Shown: piece after piece, positions 45,301-51,523 of the stretch
Numbering within the stretch: position 1 is the stretch's first letter
Layout of the letters: every line of letters starts with the position of its first letter
The notes under the pieces: model-generated
The model's database searches: none
What the model was told of the DNA's origin: nothing
The model's input: only the letters and a program-made list of their open reading frames with translations
Program-made: the position numbers and the translations under genes
NCBI RefSeq assembly: GCF_017916325.1
Contig: NC_090160.1
Location: forward strand, 396,001 to 460,000
From: Leishmania martiniquensis
Taxonomy: Eukaryota > Euglenozoa > Kinetoplastea > Trypanosomatida > Trypanosomatidae
Direction of reading: 5' to 3'
Length of the DNA: 64,000 nt

Positions 45301-46549
45301 GTTGGCGGCGTCTCACACCCCCGCCATTAGTCGCATCATTGTAAGTCACCGCTTCCTCGATCGTGCCGCTGGTACGGTCGCCAGGATGGCTGCGGTGCGC
45401 ACTGTCGCCAAGTGGCTCCTCCAGGGCAGAGCCAGATCGGCCCGACGGTCTCTGCGACGGCTCGCATAGAAATGGCACGGGAGGAGACAGTGGCGCATGG
45501 GGAAAGCCACTCGGCGCATTCGGCCACCCCTCGATACGCCTCTCACTTGCACCTGCATTGCCATGGCGCGGCGGCAGCGGCGGCGGATCGGTGGATGTTG
45601 CGGGCAACGCCGCGCTCCCTAATGGAGCTGACCGTACGGTGTTGGGCATCCTCAGAGGTACAGAGGCGATGTGGTCATCGCTGTCCCAGCGCCGCGCGTG
45701 TTGTGCACCAGCGCCACTTCGTTGAGCCTCACCTGCTTTCGCAACGCACTTCGCGCCTTCATCATGGACGGCCCTCTCGTCTGAGTCGGCGGCTGCATCT
45801 GCCGGCAGCGATGTTGGCGCGGCGGGAGGCACAGAGCTCTCCTCAGCGGCATCGTCCAGCGAAGGCGTGAACTCCGCCGCAGGCGCCGCCCTGGTAGGTT
45901 CAGACGGCGGTGGCGCGGCAAGCAGCGGAGAGAATGGGTGCCCGGGCACTGGTGCATCGGTGCCCATCGCGCTACTGGGAGAGCTGGGGACAGCAGCAGC
46001 CTCTGCAGCAACTTCGGTTACTTCGGCAGTAGAAGAATTTGAAAGAAGGCCTCCAGGCAGCGTGGGGGTGAGGCTCCTACATGGCCCCGCGAATGCCGCA
46101 GCGCTGCTCTCACATGTAGCCGCTGGTGAAAAAGATGACGGTGATGTTCTCTTCTGCGATCGAGGCGGTGATAACGGCGACGACACCGGCAGCCCCTTCG
46201 CCACCGTCGACAACAGCGACTCAGAGCCGCCACCACCACTTACGTCCTCCTCTCTCTTCCCCACCTCCCGCCAGCGCGACATCGTGCTCTGCGACAGCAT
46301 CGAGACGCTGCTGCTGGCGATGGAGCTGCTAGGCGACGAGGATTTTGGCGGCAGTGCTGCCCAGTGTAGCTTTTTTTGGCTCTCTTTACAACCAGTGGTC
46401 CCAAGCATCGTCGTGGCGGTGTTGGCCGACGCATTCGGAGCTGCCGCAACCCTCTTCACTGCCGGCGGTGCCGCAGCCACACCCATGCTGCCGTGCAATG
46501 GCATCTGTTCTTCTACCCCCCTCTCCTCCCCTTTGCTTCCACGGCTCAC
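27347..46549 (-). CDS. Giant 6,400-residue protein with C-terminal Kelch repeats
   Basis: A single uninterrupted 19.2-kb ORF. The first about 1,200 residues are Ser/Ala/Pro-rich and probably disordered. From about 1,300 to 5,300, beta-rich blocks of 200-300 residues recur, often closing with a hydrophobic-x-hydrophobic-x-Trp strand: VGWLHC near 2,036, VKWRRL near 2,381, VQWRVV near 3,287, LRWVYC near 4,255, VRWALD near 4,805. They look like degenerate C2-type sandwiches, but this is inference. A coiled segment rich in Arg/Gln lies near 4,030-4,070. Four Kelch-like motifs occur at about 5,986-6,340 (RLFHSATLVGGRIWLLGG, the copy with VVLFGG, the copy with YFVFGG, and a weaker one with LCVAGG), suggesting part of a beta-propeller. 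Function unknown; a scaffold or ciliary role is possible. Confidence 0.85.
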   Translation of the reverse strand: MSRGSKGEERGVEEQMPLHGSMGVAAAPPAVKRVAAAPNASANTATTMLGTTGCKESQKKLHWAALPPKSSSPSSSIASSSVSMLSQSTMSRWREVGKREEDVSGGGGSESLLSTVAKGLPVSSPLSPPRSQKRTSPSSFSPAATCESSAAAFAGPCRSLTPTLPGGLLSNSSTAEVTEVAAEAAAVPSSPSSAMGTDAPVPGHPFSPLLAAPPPSEPTRAAPAAEFTPSLDDAAEESSVPPAAPTSLPADAAADSDERAVHDEGAKCVAKAGEAQRSGAGAQHARRWDSDDHIASVPLRMPNTVRSAPLGSAALPATSTDPPPLPPRHGNAGASERRIEGWPNAPSGFPHAPLSPPVPFLCEPSQRPSGRSGSALEEPLGDSAHRSHPGDRTSGTIEEAVTYNDATNGGGVRRRQHQSFTDSGGGTAEKGEAHRRSAAEAQDTHQRAGRHEQVQDRWLCQRTQGPGTGDACRLSPHASRSRRLQDCSPEREPTWASVAEPDAGLASMAGAAARGLPHQPAAHQSLRSSPTSTHTHRPRMGLSATAPSLVEVDALISTHTVEVSSTWSSVPSSSAYLPTTDTPPAALAAQEKAWAPSVHGRSPLTRRLRSSRRPPSSGWPDEIFPTSEDEDEAATALEVAALDSSTPAQWPQGPERGAWADEGVLGKRRFVAMATGEMSPSPLVVHVLEAASATFAPTSLRAGEHSGSTRTAAPSSASVSLSLRADATEEESTTAAAAAALGGNDAGRAATTSTATVFVEPAAELIAPHLRLTSTALSAPAVASSAAAAAAGTTGETHRGAYPASYMRADRVTPVDGAGGGSECGETLGSLMTLKSVLEGRNRFSKAGALERAIAKKVPLSMAQFAACRVSSEGESLRGSEAESRRSSGERRNGATSRQPRNGTSYREGCDDSGSLYSYSYSYSCTTGSSTDSTVRSARSHAAGAAPRTIYGREGAVAVGEMASACMELIELIAYEEVAPIVRGGGGALRWLRCGRKKVAGGERTSRTEMRRTCDTERGACRVHFVSCSSTRVAGPADLRERDGTAAPPSESTGAEETSITADSEDKTERPEKLGGARRGGAPGSDGSRRQRRLYSTTETPCSSERDASEGVGEGMCETATCADHQGSLRSVAGSAVPLGKWAKMSPPLHDEVDSGEGDRGVPDQAALGATPAAVAVQGRISPFDLVDGAAFHGTASAPPASLHAGARGGKEAALAGWHAEVDGASASTVVAVPGRDGTTLGGVGPVPFAAADAAATNDQLGSGDLRAGDGGGLEDSEGSAATTASSSRYPLSELLASMEEPPALRAWDEEPPLLASTSRPPREQEAVQLTAKCSDETVATPEAVQQPALRPLRQCVFMEVHGLRHWCSELLCPLQVPRAGRANSATAVPAEEWRSAWGGLRQAGAPIVEDPRWTDARLAIYWQDTAGEHLLAAGSSFSLPSNLEVLQRRLGCRGGGGDSTQDASTCGRGRDSWSDLLVLQFPEKRTEGAARGGRQTEGGAQAAMATTAEDSPWHPSHSGGGGGDTPSRRASEGGLAGSCLLGSLGDERVLCVKMEGRGALWASAGEECAPSAATAQAAKAAASRGTNRPSSAKGTQLGHAAGATGARVECLAMQSPCAEEMSQSSVAWQTVSSSLSPFMPLSVDAIPPFSSASGTKAPRDDTPSALRAMAVMDSVNVPAAADSGAGERAAATGTRQGECWRPLAVSPPFLAVDFCQLPPDRPPLLTALGATAEVAASTVACLGKPLPQLTCRLRWAEAPLPRPATASETAPRASSAELDLPSWASLGAVIREYERVSRGAATAGGTPDSAKDSVGGTTRSHIPSWPLTVLWNTIPSYLAAKKDTLRERRAPDIAAASQKWCAEGVPPKGHAMETLTVCSVVVRGAAAILSTNEVNGVPGRYYGPPTSISVTGGCDGVVGEKGAITVSEDGRGALFMQYSMSFHAVLTRDTASSLLFTVHGVASPEEVLGFAVWAPFDTAVAAHVQEPQHPHRAGGVTDVWLPLFAPVSTDAVARATLSAQLPAVARPNRDNGQTHSTSGLLLVGWLHCDVEALFLSSMTEETAQQLWNGPQHSLSSLAAAPVEEAEHDECCAGRGIRVDDDTLVDFSVVEGAGLRPLTAHFGLPPSPTPLRWDDPASWGNETTCACVYCEVLAVRQEETSRQAPQSAPHAPGAFVAASSLLTAEAARCRPPTSDHCQSATASCGFDFVGFAAASYSQGRTVRSAPLSDSAEACGKGGAWAGADAVLPVTASAARTSHPRWQHKFRLGLASLSTLHLRVFDLCQHSSDSGDGEARPLAAEGGPMRACRGEASGRRAVLLGTATLTSWLLRRLLGRRLGEGCAWLPLLWSPRMAAGTTTASAAPDGKGIFEHHFLSAVCNGFLLVKWRRLPPATAVARLPCCGDLSSWCASVTRRLFGINGRHTARSEMRPRSSLWRGKELHEFPQSWYQPVASHGAEPGSITAAPTTYTPHLGWMSPEVVPWLRMDKVRLQWPWLQHLLCMNGGQVRLSLWYPTAQGETRLLAECRLVPLCALEEPSIRATGRGRLTRVHSRGTGDTAAVYGIVLSIPPSRGAAPPTESAAPVEATLYLPASPVVEVQVWWYPRDGAGAARGGCADAPSRFIGRGKWRFPAEDVAAEVRGLPARIERGACDEARSGLLSTMGASGLAGLSGQEGEGSATRPAPLPTSLRSFFTLHEADVRVAPVYNAGLPQHVEGGVLTWRLMSFPRLVCDDWGKVPPAMLPSPPASLSCVAGPCVGLSGPLRTPPGLGPASTWVMPDAGTPARVRVEVCNLMCFDHVDGPGIGAAQAAEALQIAVSGSSCNDSPAWASSAESAAIDDSRCWMHPGEAPPPDAFRAAYAFSPVCAAAANGAEKRSNTGGDESSAERHAVPDADASRFPTLEVQWPPRRFGWIDNAPPSLCVWVMAPSPFSGAIGAAGETDTVAAEGRECEWGAVRLPRLDAFTSTLGTLWLPLFRSCAAPALDAEVPRCLPAAESVVTGSGSSSSSSGARFRADSPPPQPSTAERVHCGVTVTAPPQSAQPDGNAAHPLMVRSAPCAAVVMKHVGFAAIRYAHNLQRRVEVEASPSGVKRSAPASRVLLARVGPLHRGLPLNASARGYFRSSSAPSPSGSHTSVLEVLPTPPSGAVQRALAASANTAGAASAMDAVLIDANGGTEVLLGVEAHQLSMRVPDADTDQDVPRQASSDGRVAVFPLPQRSCGDDGSHQMRLQARIGPSAAMATSTMDFDLNDGGEAAEGAQWVPLVVRRRLHDAHDVGYDGEGECVMAEILVQWRVVDLSAAAAPSRSTFSPLPLQRLVREYGGGSSASCSYTALSTLSASPPLYQSPSRQGSANVEQRACWSKLSVDRPKGQGAITAELASRALSRVLRRIEPRRHRYVYLRLDQLLLHCSARQRLAWAALQRRTTASPPEVRADGGHGGDVSTPLRLRLEVQLRWPGEWSALWCRPASQSPHRVLLGSETGAAASLAPAAVASATATAGVVSFNVWVDSAEGVFVGSSASATTGAAMGDEAATSASEECFLSCASLPPLCLALPSPQDIEHALGKPGLEARFSLTFALFAVLHLHGDDDSAVEKASEVCVGTGRAPLKLPRSAQFGLTSLLPPVDTTAEGGTAAWAGAKDAYAKDNVATMPALLRWRARVAQSLPVFPPVASKSRLPPKPRHLAPDNGMGVGDEDSDRDGICSSHSTVPSSARSFTEREEAIEGGVRTPATGPTAVPVLTRVTVTRMELCGVDVSLARGLAQRHHHVLPPATVTVMVTDATGATAAPTDVRGGTITAASTVHQLLPRLLLVRPTAASPPVAAASPASPPMTHPPPPQQQRYMWSTDVCLAASTSKLLFNVNISESALRSARADETRLQSRDSSAAAKPLDADAPTVDACRRWQHPDEVNVCGRAAYTLDLSVQVGGVRPPGSDGRLVSAARAADGTHDVVLQVESLVHGRWLGRLWIQVDVTAADLLMCDAASIFLTSRMTLSVQSCSGFAVGDVLLTCRAEETYARLRERAALLWKQRGKVPRRLRQQMKEIRQIRRQLRQGKEQLRDGAPADPPTLSTVGVVRVASAWGEDGTNSVPISSSKSFALPTATELVRQGCAATMRSASERAPLLSISRNIHTLPIAESATATMRLELCEASSGVAVAAGQMVLPLRSARTPWHDGAWQPPVWTATSPLSMRVALQPCAISEMRTRCIYPVTPSGGVADVTAAWSVHPARGDTWLTCFYVKPTAGGDDAAMPCGLLLLRWVYCFEATAYPETEHTVDMPVRSRLSMATSDRDGRDAQMPHAGDRLRDGVPVYWSGVAMQLPRIGPVGATLKRIELLEVTPISNADFHVGVAEKATAQPSPLERTLLPTRHACVTTQIAVHEWSAADEYCFEARRRQAQDSGEDSLVWLICEGASAASGLRCRGGWEVLLSLSTSNALAKCAATLLGQRKARTAGREEEHVAGPEPVSPRSRWYPRVDAKVLATRGAVPSAAGSDGGVVMRSLTFQCSGAAIAASGLGQVDTMTCRVVALRCRGGGDGALRPFQPPRREAVRGAVDYAEASIAVLNAGRVSPSLQEPRLTEDLPRTATASPTVAPRRSPPLFPAQLTATWSPTLGPSHSTVVAPCAVAVDSRADAHPSMQGAPPQTREGALLRVVLPLVPPDPVLEAVGDGGAGDVGRDGGGGVTTVLEEQFLIEVSVHGRRCSAGAEEVATTACYVSAPFCASDILRSARSCGERSGISGGADAPASVAGRGSQLYMTPSHWSSMLAMRLVSAPVGDGTMDSAVLEEAEKVQEAGPLPPQAPPKALMEVRWALDVLGVLPVRASAAGVVLASSECSRGHAHRAADHWAECTEADFGSLTRITDVTDDDDDVEGGGMSMRQLEACSAWADFLEAQNGMRDMQAAQAKLRHWRCTIVGVEVSGVELPSWCSMGAGTDAGTEDGVHDAAQCTPLLAQLVLPIREPSSAAGADAGRQPKQDSDSTGRYRRRRLRSKGEVVIGVARTTPTRVDRGVHLDTGSATSSRDGATAQGGARAARSVAPAWIDRSRSRGHWYTATFAPLSWSMAVEDMIAQAATAEHVAKSEATAAAVGRAPGAGLTVWQLLARAPAPSPSVKSSVGDSHRTTQDTTQLVYNLGSTQLARLLHEGALYLVQMLARWCGGVYTTKERDALLEMAALYPTQWMPLAPTAPITNDIQSEARVRFKCAYSYHGPIRQPPKSFATVLPPHSTAPRAFADTVLCLQLDHVQLIYACLDGAGAVAATAESHCSSAASVSAAWLRRLTLVIRVLVTTESAVNDTVVDSRCVAQWHTRLAPVPCGGAPPIMEPAPAEDRVAPFAPAAASTTTLQTAPALSLPFSVAVPMPDPVPVPVTDEPSSGGGASVSAELPQQRGDEDHKRVAAAALRAPPSAINVVPMLPATSLCYWQPSSAAENADGSCTAQTFVTVPAARATQTTTITSVEAVLLLLPDEKAEKVNNGAAVSFQGRLHRGGSSAVAGTVIGRTQVRVGCSSLSDAIWDVAGKRVGSGWRLSAPLSMQLPVTAEAGLPRSGHDVSASAASSGGGREGKPQPSWTLLFGLYIFTAPSMAQVAALQVVQAAQAEQRRCSLADLQRTEEALVASVTASYHLHEGAGEANTDAGVATAGQRHARRSQLSHKWMSRVPYQLLRAPPTVIRVDTFAVWGAVPSTSERRTGEDGAAQLFQMLWTVPQRPMMQRVGTHAVAGGVSCPSRGCSEGADIDDTSYAALPAHRQAWLVDELNGEVRAPVWTRLSSGPPVLQKGCAAGRTPSHAPSLASHLHSGRAILRDAQRLKLDWRSVAEGNGQQSARLLAALAGLVGGAPVAYTAADGSACLWVSGGLRRPCAEGLRYGTQQSSMLQGSDKGDHAGRRATKPAPPLFRFPAQHRGASRRRGQQLLPPHAVMVTSKNSSRLPSPGLNPRAASCPLDYDLYVSHFLRWTVVAHNEHASTPGSRCEVHTPVAWSLSAPSSSTSALPRLFHSATLVGGRIWLLGGWAAPAGVEDLPSTPAALVGTAGLVERRRREVRQAVIHSRDTDATGDRRSPVSLEECSSGCIRTSASDAQCDASRALPSAPLIWCEEVHCVRCLDDGFPAPSVRVSLPSLQGEDCADTTGTTSCWLATPPRLACHVAVACEDRCVVLFGGLMVPTGADDDEPVATSTVHIYDTVQGRWSAQSESNTGDAQGEWPMARYGHCAAPVPGTDGVRQPRSYFVFGGATTTASCRTLLVPPAQLLWIWTPVLAVTHRGSRGSCEVMSVHSTWQRVQLPVGLATPFSGRFLPQLHAYSAVEVTAAVRGSAETLEDGSAAPSDPGPTSMVLCVAGGLTAPALAQHTVPDIARDRALDTMEATSSDAYRTFSECVEPWFAHPARDVASVLLRCDCELQQLLPPR

Positions 46550-46727
46550 AAGGCCGCTCGGATGTCGAGCCTCACGGCGCTCGCGCTTGCTTCGATGAGT
46601 CGGGTCAAGGAGGCACCGCTGATGTGCTTAGTCCGCCGTTGGGAGAGGGAAGTGCGCGTTTGTTTCGAACATAAATGAATAAAAAATAAACGAAAAATAA
46701 AAGGGCGCGCCCGCCCGCAGTGGTGCT

Positions 46728-46757
46728 GCTGGAAGGGGAGCGGGGGGAGGGGGGATG
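46728..46757 (-). promoter_or_regulatory. Candidate spliced-leader acceptor for the giant gene
   Basis: On the - strand an almost pure C/T tract of about 25 bases runs straight into CAG, with the AG at about 46,729-46,728. The implied 5' UTR is about 178 bases. This is the cleanest tract-plus-AG in the spacer; its use is inference. Confidence 0.4.
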
Positions 46758-48222
46758 CGGTACACACACAGAGAGAGAGAGAGAGTTACAGAGATCGACA
46801 CACACGCGTGCGCGCACGCAGATTGGGATGGCACGCCACCCTCTCTACTGGGCAAGTGATGCGGGTGCGCTTTGATGTTTGCTTGTTTTTCAATGGAAGG
46901 GGGGCATATATCCGTGTGTGCGTCTGCGTCTGTGTCTGTGTCTGTAGGCACGAGTACGCTGATCTAAGGGAGTACGCGCATGCGTGCGTGTTGGCCTGTG
47001 CGCTCTCTGCACGGGCGAAACGTGGATGAGGAGATCTCTATGTCAGTGTGTGTGTGTGTGTGTATGCGTGTGTATGCGGATGCGGTTATACGAAGGTATC
47101 GGGTGCGTTAGACAGTGTGTATGCACGCACGTACATTTCATGTGTATATGTATGCGCGTCTGTGTGCAGGCCGGGGGGAGGGCTTGCTGGTCGTTCGCAG
47201 GCGAATAGACAGATGAATATGCGAGACGCCGATGGCAGTCTCTGCGGACCTCTGAGTACGTCGCCGCTGCCCTCTTCTTGTGAACAGTCACACCACCAAC
47301 GCACCCTGCCCTGTCAAGTATATCGGTCGCAGAGCTCGTAACTCTTACTGGTTAAGTGTGTGTAAATGTGTGTGTGTGTGTGCCGCGTGGAGCAAGAAAG
47401 CAAGGCTAGGCCGCATGCAACCTCGACTGTCAAGACAACCCTCATGCACGCGATCTCTTCAGCCGAAAGAGCTGGCAGGCACGCAACGCACTCAGCGCAG
47501 CTCAGCGTCTGAGAGTCACTGAGCCAACGCCGTCACGCAGGAGCCAAAGGGCAAAGAGCTGCACTAAAAGGGACAGGTCTCACGCACAACGGGTAAGTGC
47601 AGAGGGAGGCTCAATAGTGAAGCGGAGTGAGGATAGCTGGTGGGCCAGATTGTGAAGGAGGGAGTCGATGCAGCACTGCAATAGACAGGAGGAGGGACGC
47701 GAATGAGCACAGGTGGGCGTGCAACAAGGGAGGGTGAAGGGAGGGAGGGAGGGAGAGGGGAGGCTGGGAGTGGCAGAGGAGGAGAGGAGGCCACCACTAC
47801 CCCTCCTGCCCCTTCCATGCACGCCCCAAAGATGCCAGCGCACGAAGCACATGGGCACAGCCTCATTGCTGGTTCAATGCAGGAGCCATGAGCACCAAAA
47901 AAAAAAATTGAAAGCGGCCCGAGATCAGGCCCAAGATATGCGCTCCTGTGTGTATGTGTATGATGCAAAACGCCCTGCAGCAGAGAAACTGTTCAAACAA
48001 TGACAGGCAGTGATGGCGCAGCGCAACAAGTCTGGTAACGACCACAGCGCACCGCGCACACACGATGACGCCCGCCATCAAGGGCCGACCGTCAACGCAG
48101 CACATGCTACCGCCACCAGGCACCTGCATGCCAGGGACCTTCACTGCCCACGACGCTCTCTCCGCTGGCTCGGTTGTTCGGTTCTCAAACAGCGCAAGCA
48201 AAGAGCTGCGGGCAGCCGCTAG

Positions 48223-48580
48223 TCACACAAGAGCGGCGACGAGCTGGGAGAAGACGAAGGTGCCCAGAATGCTTGCATCCTCGCCGTCGCTCACGTTGTA
48301 GAACTTGCTCCCATTGATGCAGAAAGGCGCGATCAGCGTTGCCAACTCTGTTAACATCGCAGTCACAGCATCTGCGAAACCGATCCAAATGCTCAGCCGG
48401 CAGCGCGCGCTCGTGCAACGCTCAAGTGAGTCCGCGTGCGCCGCTGTTCGCAGGTGTCAGGAGCTGTGAGCAGGCAACCAACACCCATGATGTTCAGCAT
48501 AGTCTAGCCATCGTCACCGCACCGGGTCACTTCGGCGGCAGCGCCAGCAGCAGGCACGATAGCCTCTGACAGCATCACCT
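48223..48580 (-). pseudogene. Decayed protein-coding fragment, family unknown
   Basis: Two neighbouring frames show protein-like, GC3-rich codons on the transcribed strand. One (about 48,580 to 48,395) reads a hydrophobic, ordered-looking peptide with an in-frame TAG in the middle. The other (48,456-48,223) ends in a convincing C-terminus containing LSIWIGFADAVTAM and KFYNVSDGEDASILGTF before TGA. No single frame covers both, and no start ATG is apparent. A - strand T-run/pyrimidine tract lies about 120 bases upstream (48,690-48,725), as if it once had a splice acceptor. I cannot name the family. Possible alternative: chance coding bias in spacer DNA. Confidence 0.45.
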
Positions 48581-49882
48581 TGATTTCCTTCGCTCTACAT
48601 TGTCCTCAGCTACGGGTTCAGAAAAATGGGAAGGCAAGTGCAAGGGCACAGGCGCGCACACTCAATCGAGCAAAGACGCGCAGGCAAGGGGGAAAGGCGG
48701 TGTGAGACTTCCAAAAAAAAGAGGGAGCACACCTGTGGCGGTGATGCGAGCCAAAGGCTGTGTAGTGCGCGGGCGCATGATCGGCTCAGAATAACAGAGG
48801 AAGCGACCAATCATGCAGGGCAGGGACAGATGAGAGAAGGAAATGCAGAGTGTGTCAACGTGAGGCGGATTACCTTACCACAGGACGACCTCGTACAAGA
48901 GCGAGATGTCGCTCTCCTGTCGGAGCACGCGAGCACTGCAGTCAGCTTCCCATCTGATCCGCCTTCACTTACCCTGAGCACGGGCGGGCGTGGGGTAGGA
49001 GAGGGGGTGGAGGCCAGAGCAGGGGTTAAGAGAGAGGCAGTGAAGGGGGGTATGCTGAGGCCGAGTCCCATGGGGACCTGAACGATCGACACAAGAAGTA
49101 AAAACAAAAGGAAGTGCGATACGAGGAGGGGAAGGGTTGAGCGTCGGTAATGATTGCGCGGAGGAGAACCTGTGAGGCAATAGCTGAAGGTGATGTGGGT
49201 GACACGAGTCCCTGCAGCGGGGCTGTATATGCGTGTGTGGGTGTGTGGGTCTGTCTGTCTGTGCGGGGAGTGGGCGTGAGCAGCAGCCGTTGCAGCGCAC
49301 ACGCGGAACCGCGTGACGAAGCGGTAAAGCATCTACAGCTGTAGAGCAAACGGAAGAGTGAGACGCTCGGCCTGCCCACGCGCCTGACCCATGCGGCCCT
49401 GCTCATATGTGTCGATGCGCGCATCTGCATTGCCGCGTATCAGTGCGGCGTTCGCCCAGAATTTCGAATTCATGCCCGACGCTTCCCGAGCGCTCGGCTC
49501 CGTCTCCCCCCTTTTTCCCTACGATCAGCATCGGCCAACAACGAAACAAAAGAAAAACCGAGAGCGTCCACACACACACACACGTCGGTCGGCACGCTCG
49601 CATTCATCACCAGCGTTTTTCTTCCGCTGGCCCTTTCGCTTTCGCGTTGGTGTGCAAAGTATTCGCTCGGGTGGCGGCGTTGAGGAGGGAAACTAGCGGC
49701 AGGAAAAAAGGGGGAGAGGGCGCCCTCAAAGACGCGCCCGATGTGAATGCGTTCGCACCGCTGGCGCCCCCCCACACACACACACCACTCCGCCCCCTTC
49801 TCCGCCCCGCTCTTTGTCTTTTCTTTCGCGGCGGCGGCGCCACGAGCGAGAGGGCAAAAGTGAAGAGGCGCGCACCCTCTCC

Positions 49883-50568
49883 CGCAGCGGGTCCGCTCTG
49901 CGACGGACAACGTCAGCGCATCACGCGCGTGCGACCTCACCGCATCTGCCTCCTGCACACCACCGCCATGGTGAAAAAAGGTACCGGGGGCCCCCGACAA
50001 CGCCGCTTCGCGTCGCTCAGGCCATAGCGGTTCGGCTGCATGCACCGCGTAGGTATTGCCCTCTGAAGCCGCCGCAGTGCCGCGAAACGAAAGGAACGAA
50101 ACAGAAAAAAGAACGCGCAATGCGTGCGTGCGCATATCGCTTCTTTTGTGTGTGCCTGCTCAGTCACCGGCGCGAGTCGCGGTGGGCGGATGCCATAAGA
50201 AAAAAAAGAAACGCGGCCGAGTCCGCACGCCTCTGCTGCACAGCCGCCAGCCCACACCGGCTCGCCAGCGCTCGAGAGAGTCTGCGGGCCTTTACGCGAG
50301 TGGGGAGGGGGGAAGGTGGACTGTGCAGATTCCCCGCGAAAGAGCGAAGGGGGAGAGGGAGGAGGGGAGCCACTCAGCTCCTGAGGATACCCGCATGCAG
50401 AGATGGCCGGCGCCGTCGGCGGGATAGACGTCTCGGGGGGTGGGGGGAACGAGAGCGTGAGCGAGACGCGAGAAGGGGCCGGTACAGGAAATGGCGACGG
50501 AGCGAAGGGGACGGAAACAGAGAAACTGACAGAGGGGACCGCACACGCACACAACCACACACACACGC
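49883..50568 (-). repeat. 686-bp dispersed repeat, copy B
   Basis: Inverted partner of 11,606-12,291. Same length, three substitutions found. It lies downstream of the ALDH gene in the direction of transcription, so both copies have the same sense relative to their own polycistronic unit. Immediately upstream on the - strand are two poly-T runs and a pyrimidine tract (50,625-50,760). Confidence 0.95.
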
Positions 50569-51523
50569 CGATCTTGGAAAACGCGCCATCGCCGGCTACC
50601 GCTTCGAAGGCGCACACAAAACTTCCAAAAAAAATCTCAGCGCCGGGGGGCATCCAACGACCGCACGAAATTATTCAAAAAAAAAACGGAATGGGGCGGT
50701 ATAGAGAGAGAGAGAGAAAGAGAGAGGAGAGGCGGCGAGGAGAAAAAAAAATAGAAGACTTATGAGGTCAACGAGCGCGCCTCGCCTGCCTGCGCACACA
50801 CAAATGCGTTAGTATTTGTGTATACCTGTGAGTGTAGCGATGGGTTGATGGGTGGGAGGAAGGGGGGAGAGGAGAAAGAGGGGCCGGTGTCCCCACACGT
50901 TAGAGAGAAGAGCGTGGTACCGCGACGCTCACCTGCGCCTTCGCATCATCTGCATCGCACGCGAAATGAGCACAAATATAAGAAAGGGAAAAAAAGAGGG
51001 GAACGCGCGACCGATGGAGCGCCGTGCAGCATCGTGAGAGAGAGAGAGACAGAGAGCGGCGGAAAGCAGCAGTGGTACGAACTCGTCAGCTTTCGCACAA
51101 GGGTAGGGTTGCGAAGGTTGGGAGGGCATACACAATACGTGTGCCGCGCGCCATGCTGCCTCGACCTTCGCTCTTTCTCCGTAGGTGCTCCGCAGTGAAG
51201 ATTCGATGACCTTCCCCCACCCACCCACCCACCCCTCCGGCGTTGTCCGCGCCTCAACGTGCGAGAGAGCGACGGAGGGGCAGAGCGGCCCACACTCCGA
51301 CACGAGCTCGCAGTGCCCGTGTGCGATGACACGAAGACAATCGAAGGCACATAAAAGCGTGACACAGACTCGCAAGCCGCGTCACAAGCAGCAGCCAGAC
51401 CAGATGTGCGCGTGAGCAAGTGAAGGGTCACCGCGTCACAGATTGCACGCGCGTACACTGCTGACGGGCGCAAGGACGAGGTGAAGGGGGGTGCGGGGCG
51501 AGGCGCACCTTATCGCTCACTCC

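Larger units (their letters stand above)
46550..51523. other. Very long intergenic spacer with pseudogene and repeat copy B
   Basis: A 5-kb gap between ALDH and the giant gene. From high to low coordinate (direction of transcription) it has purine-rich + strand sequence at about 50,700-50,760 (a pyrimidine tract on the - strand), poly-A patches near 50,625-50,690, repeat copy B (49,883-50,568), a decayed gene (48,223-48,580), (TG)n near 47,044-47,062 and 46,910-46,945, and a strong - strand pyrimidine tract near 46,730-46,755 before the giant gene. Confidence 0.6.

Noticed and set aside
49937..50653. Open frames across both 686-bp repeats giving nearly the same 'protein'
   Set aside because: The similarity comes from the DNA repeat itself. 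The translation is low-complexity and the frame continues into unrelated flanks without start or end in common.
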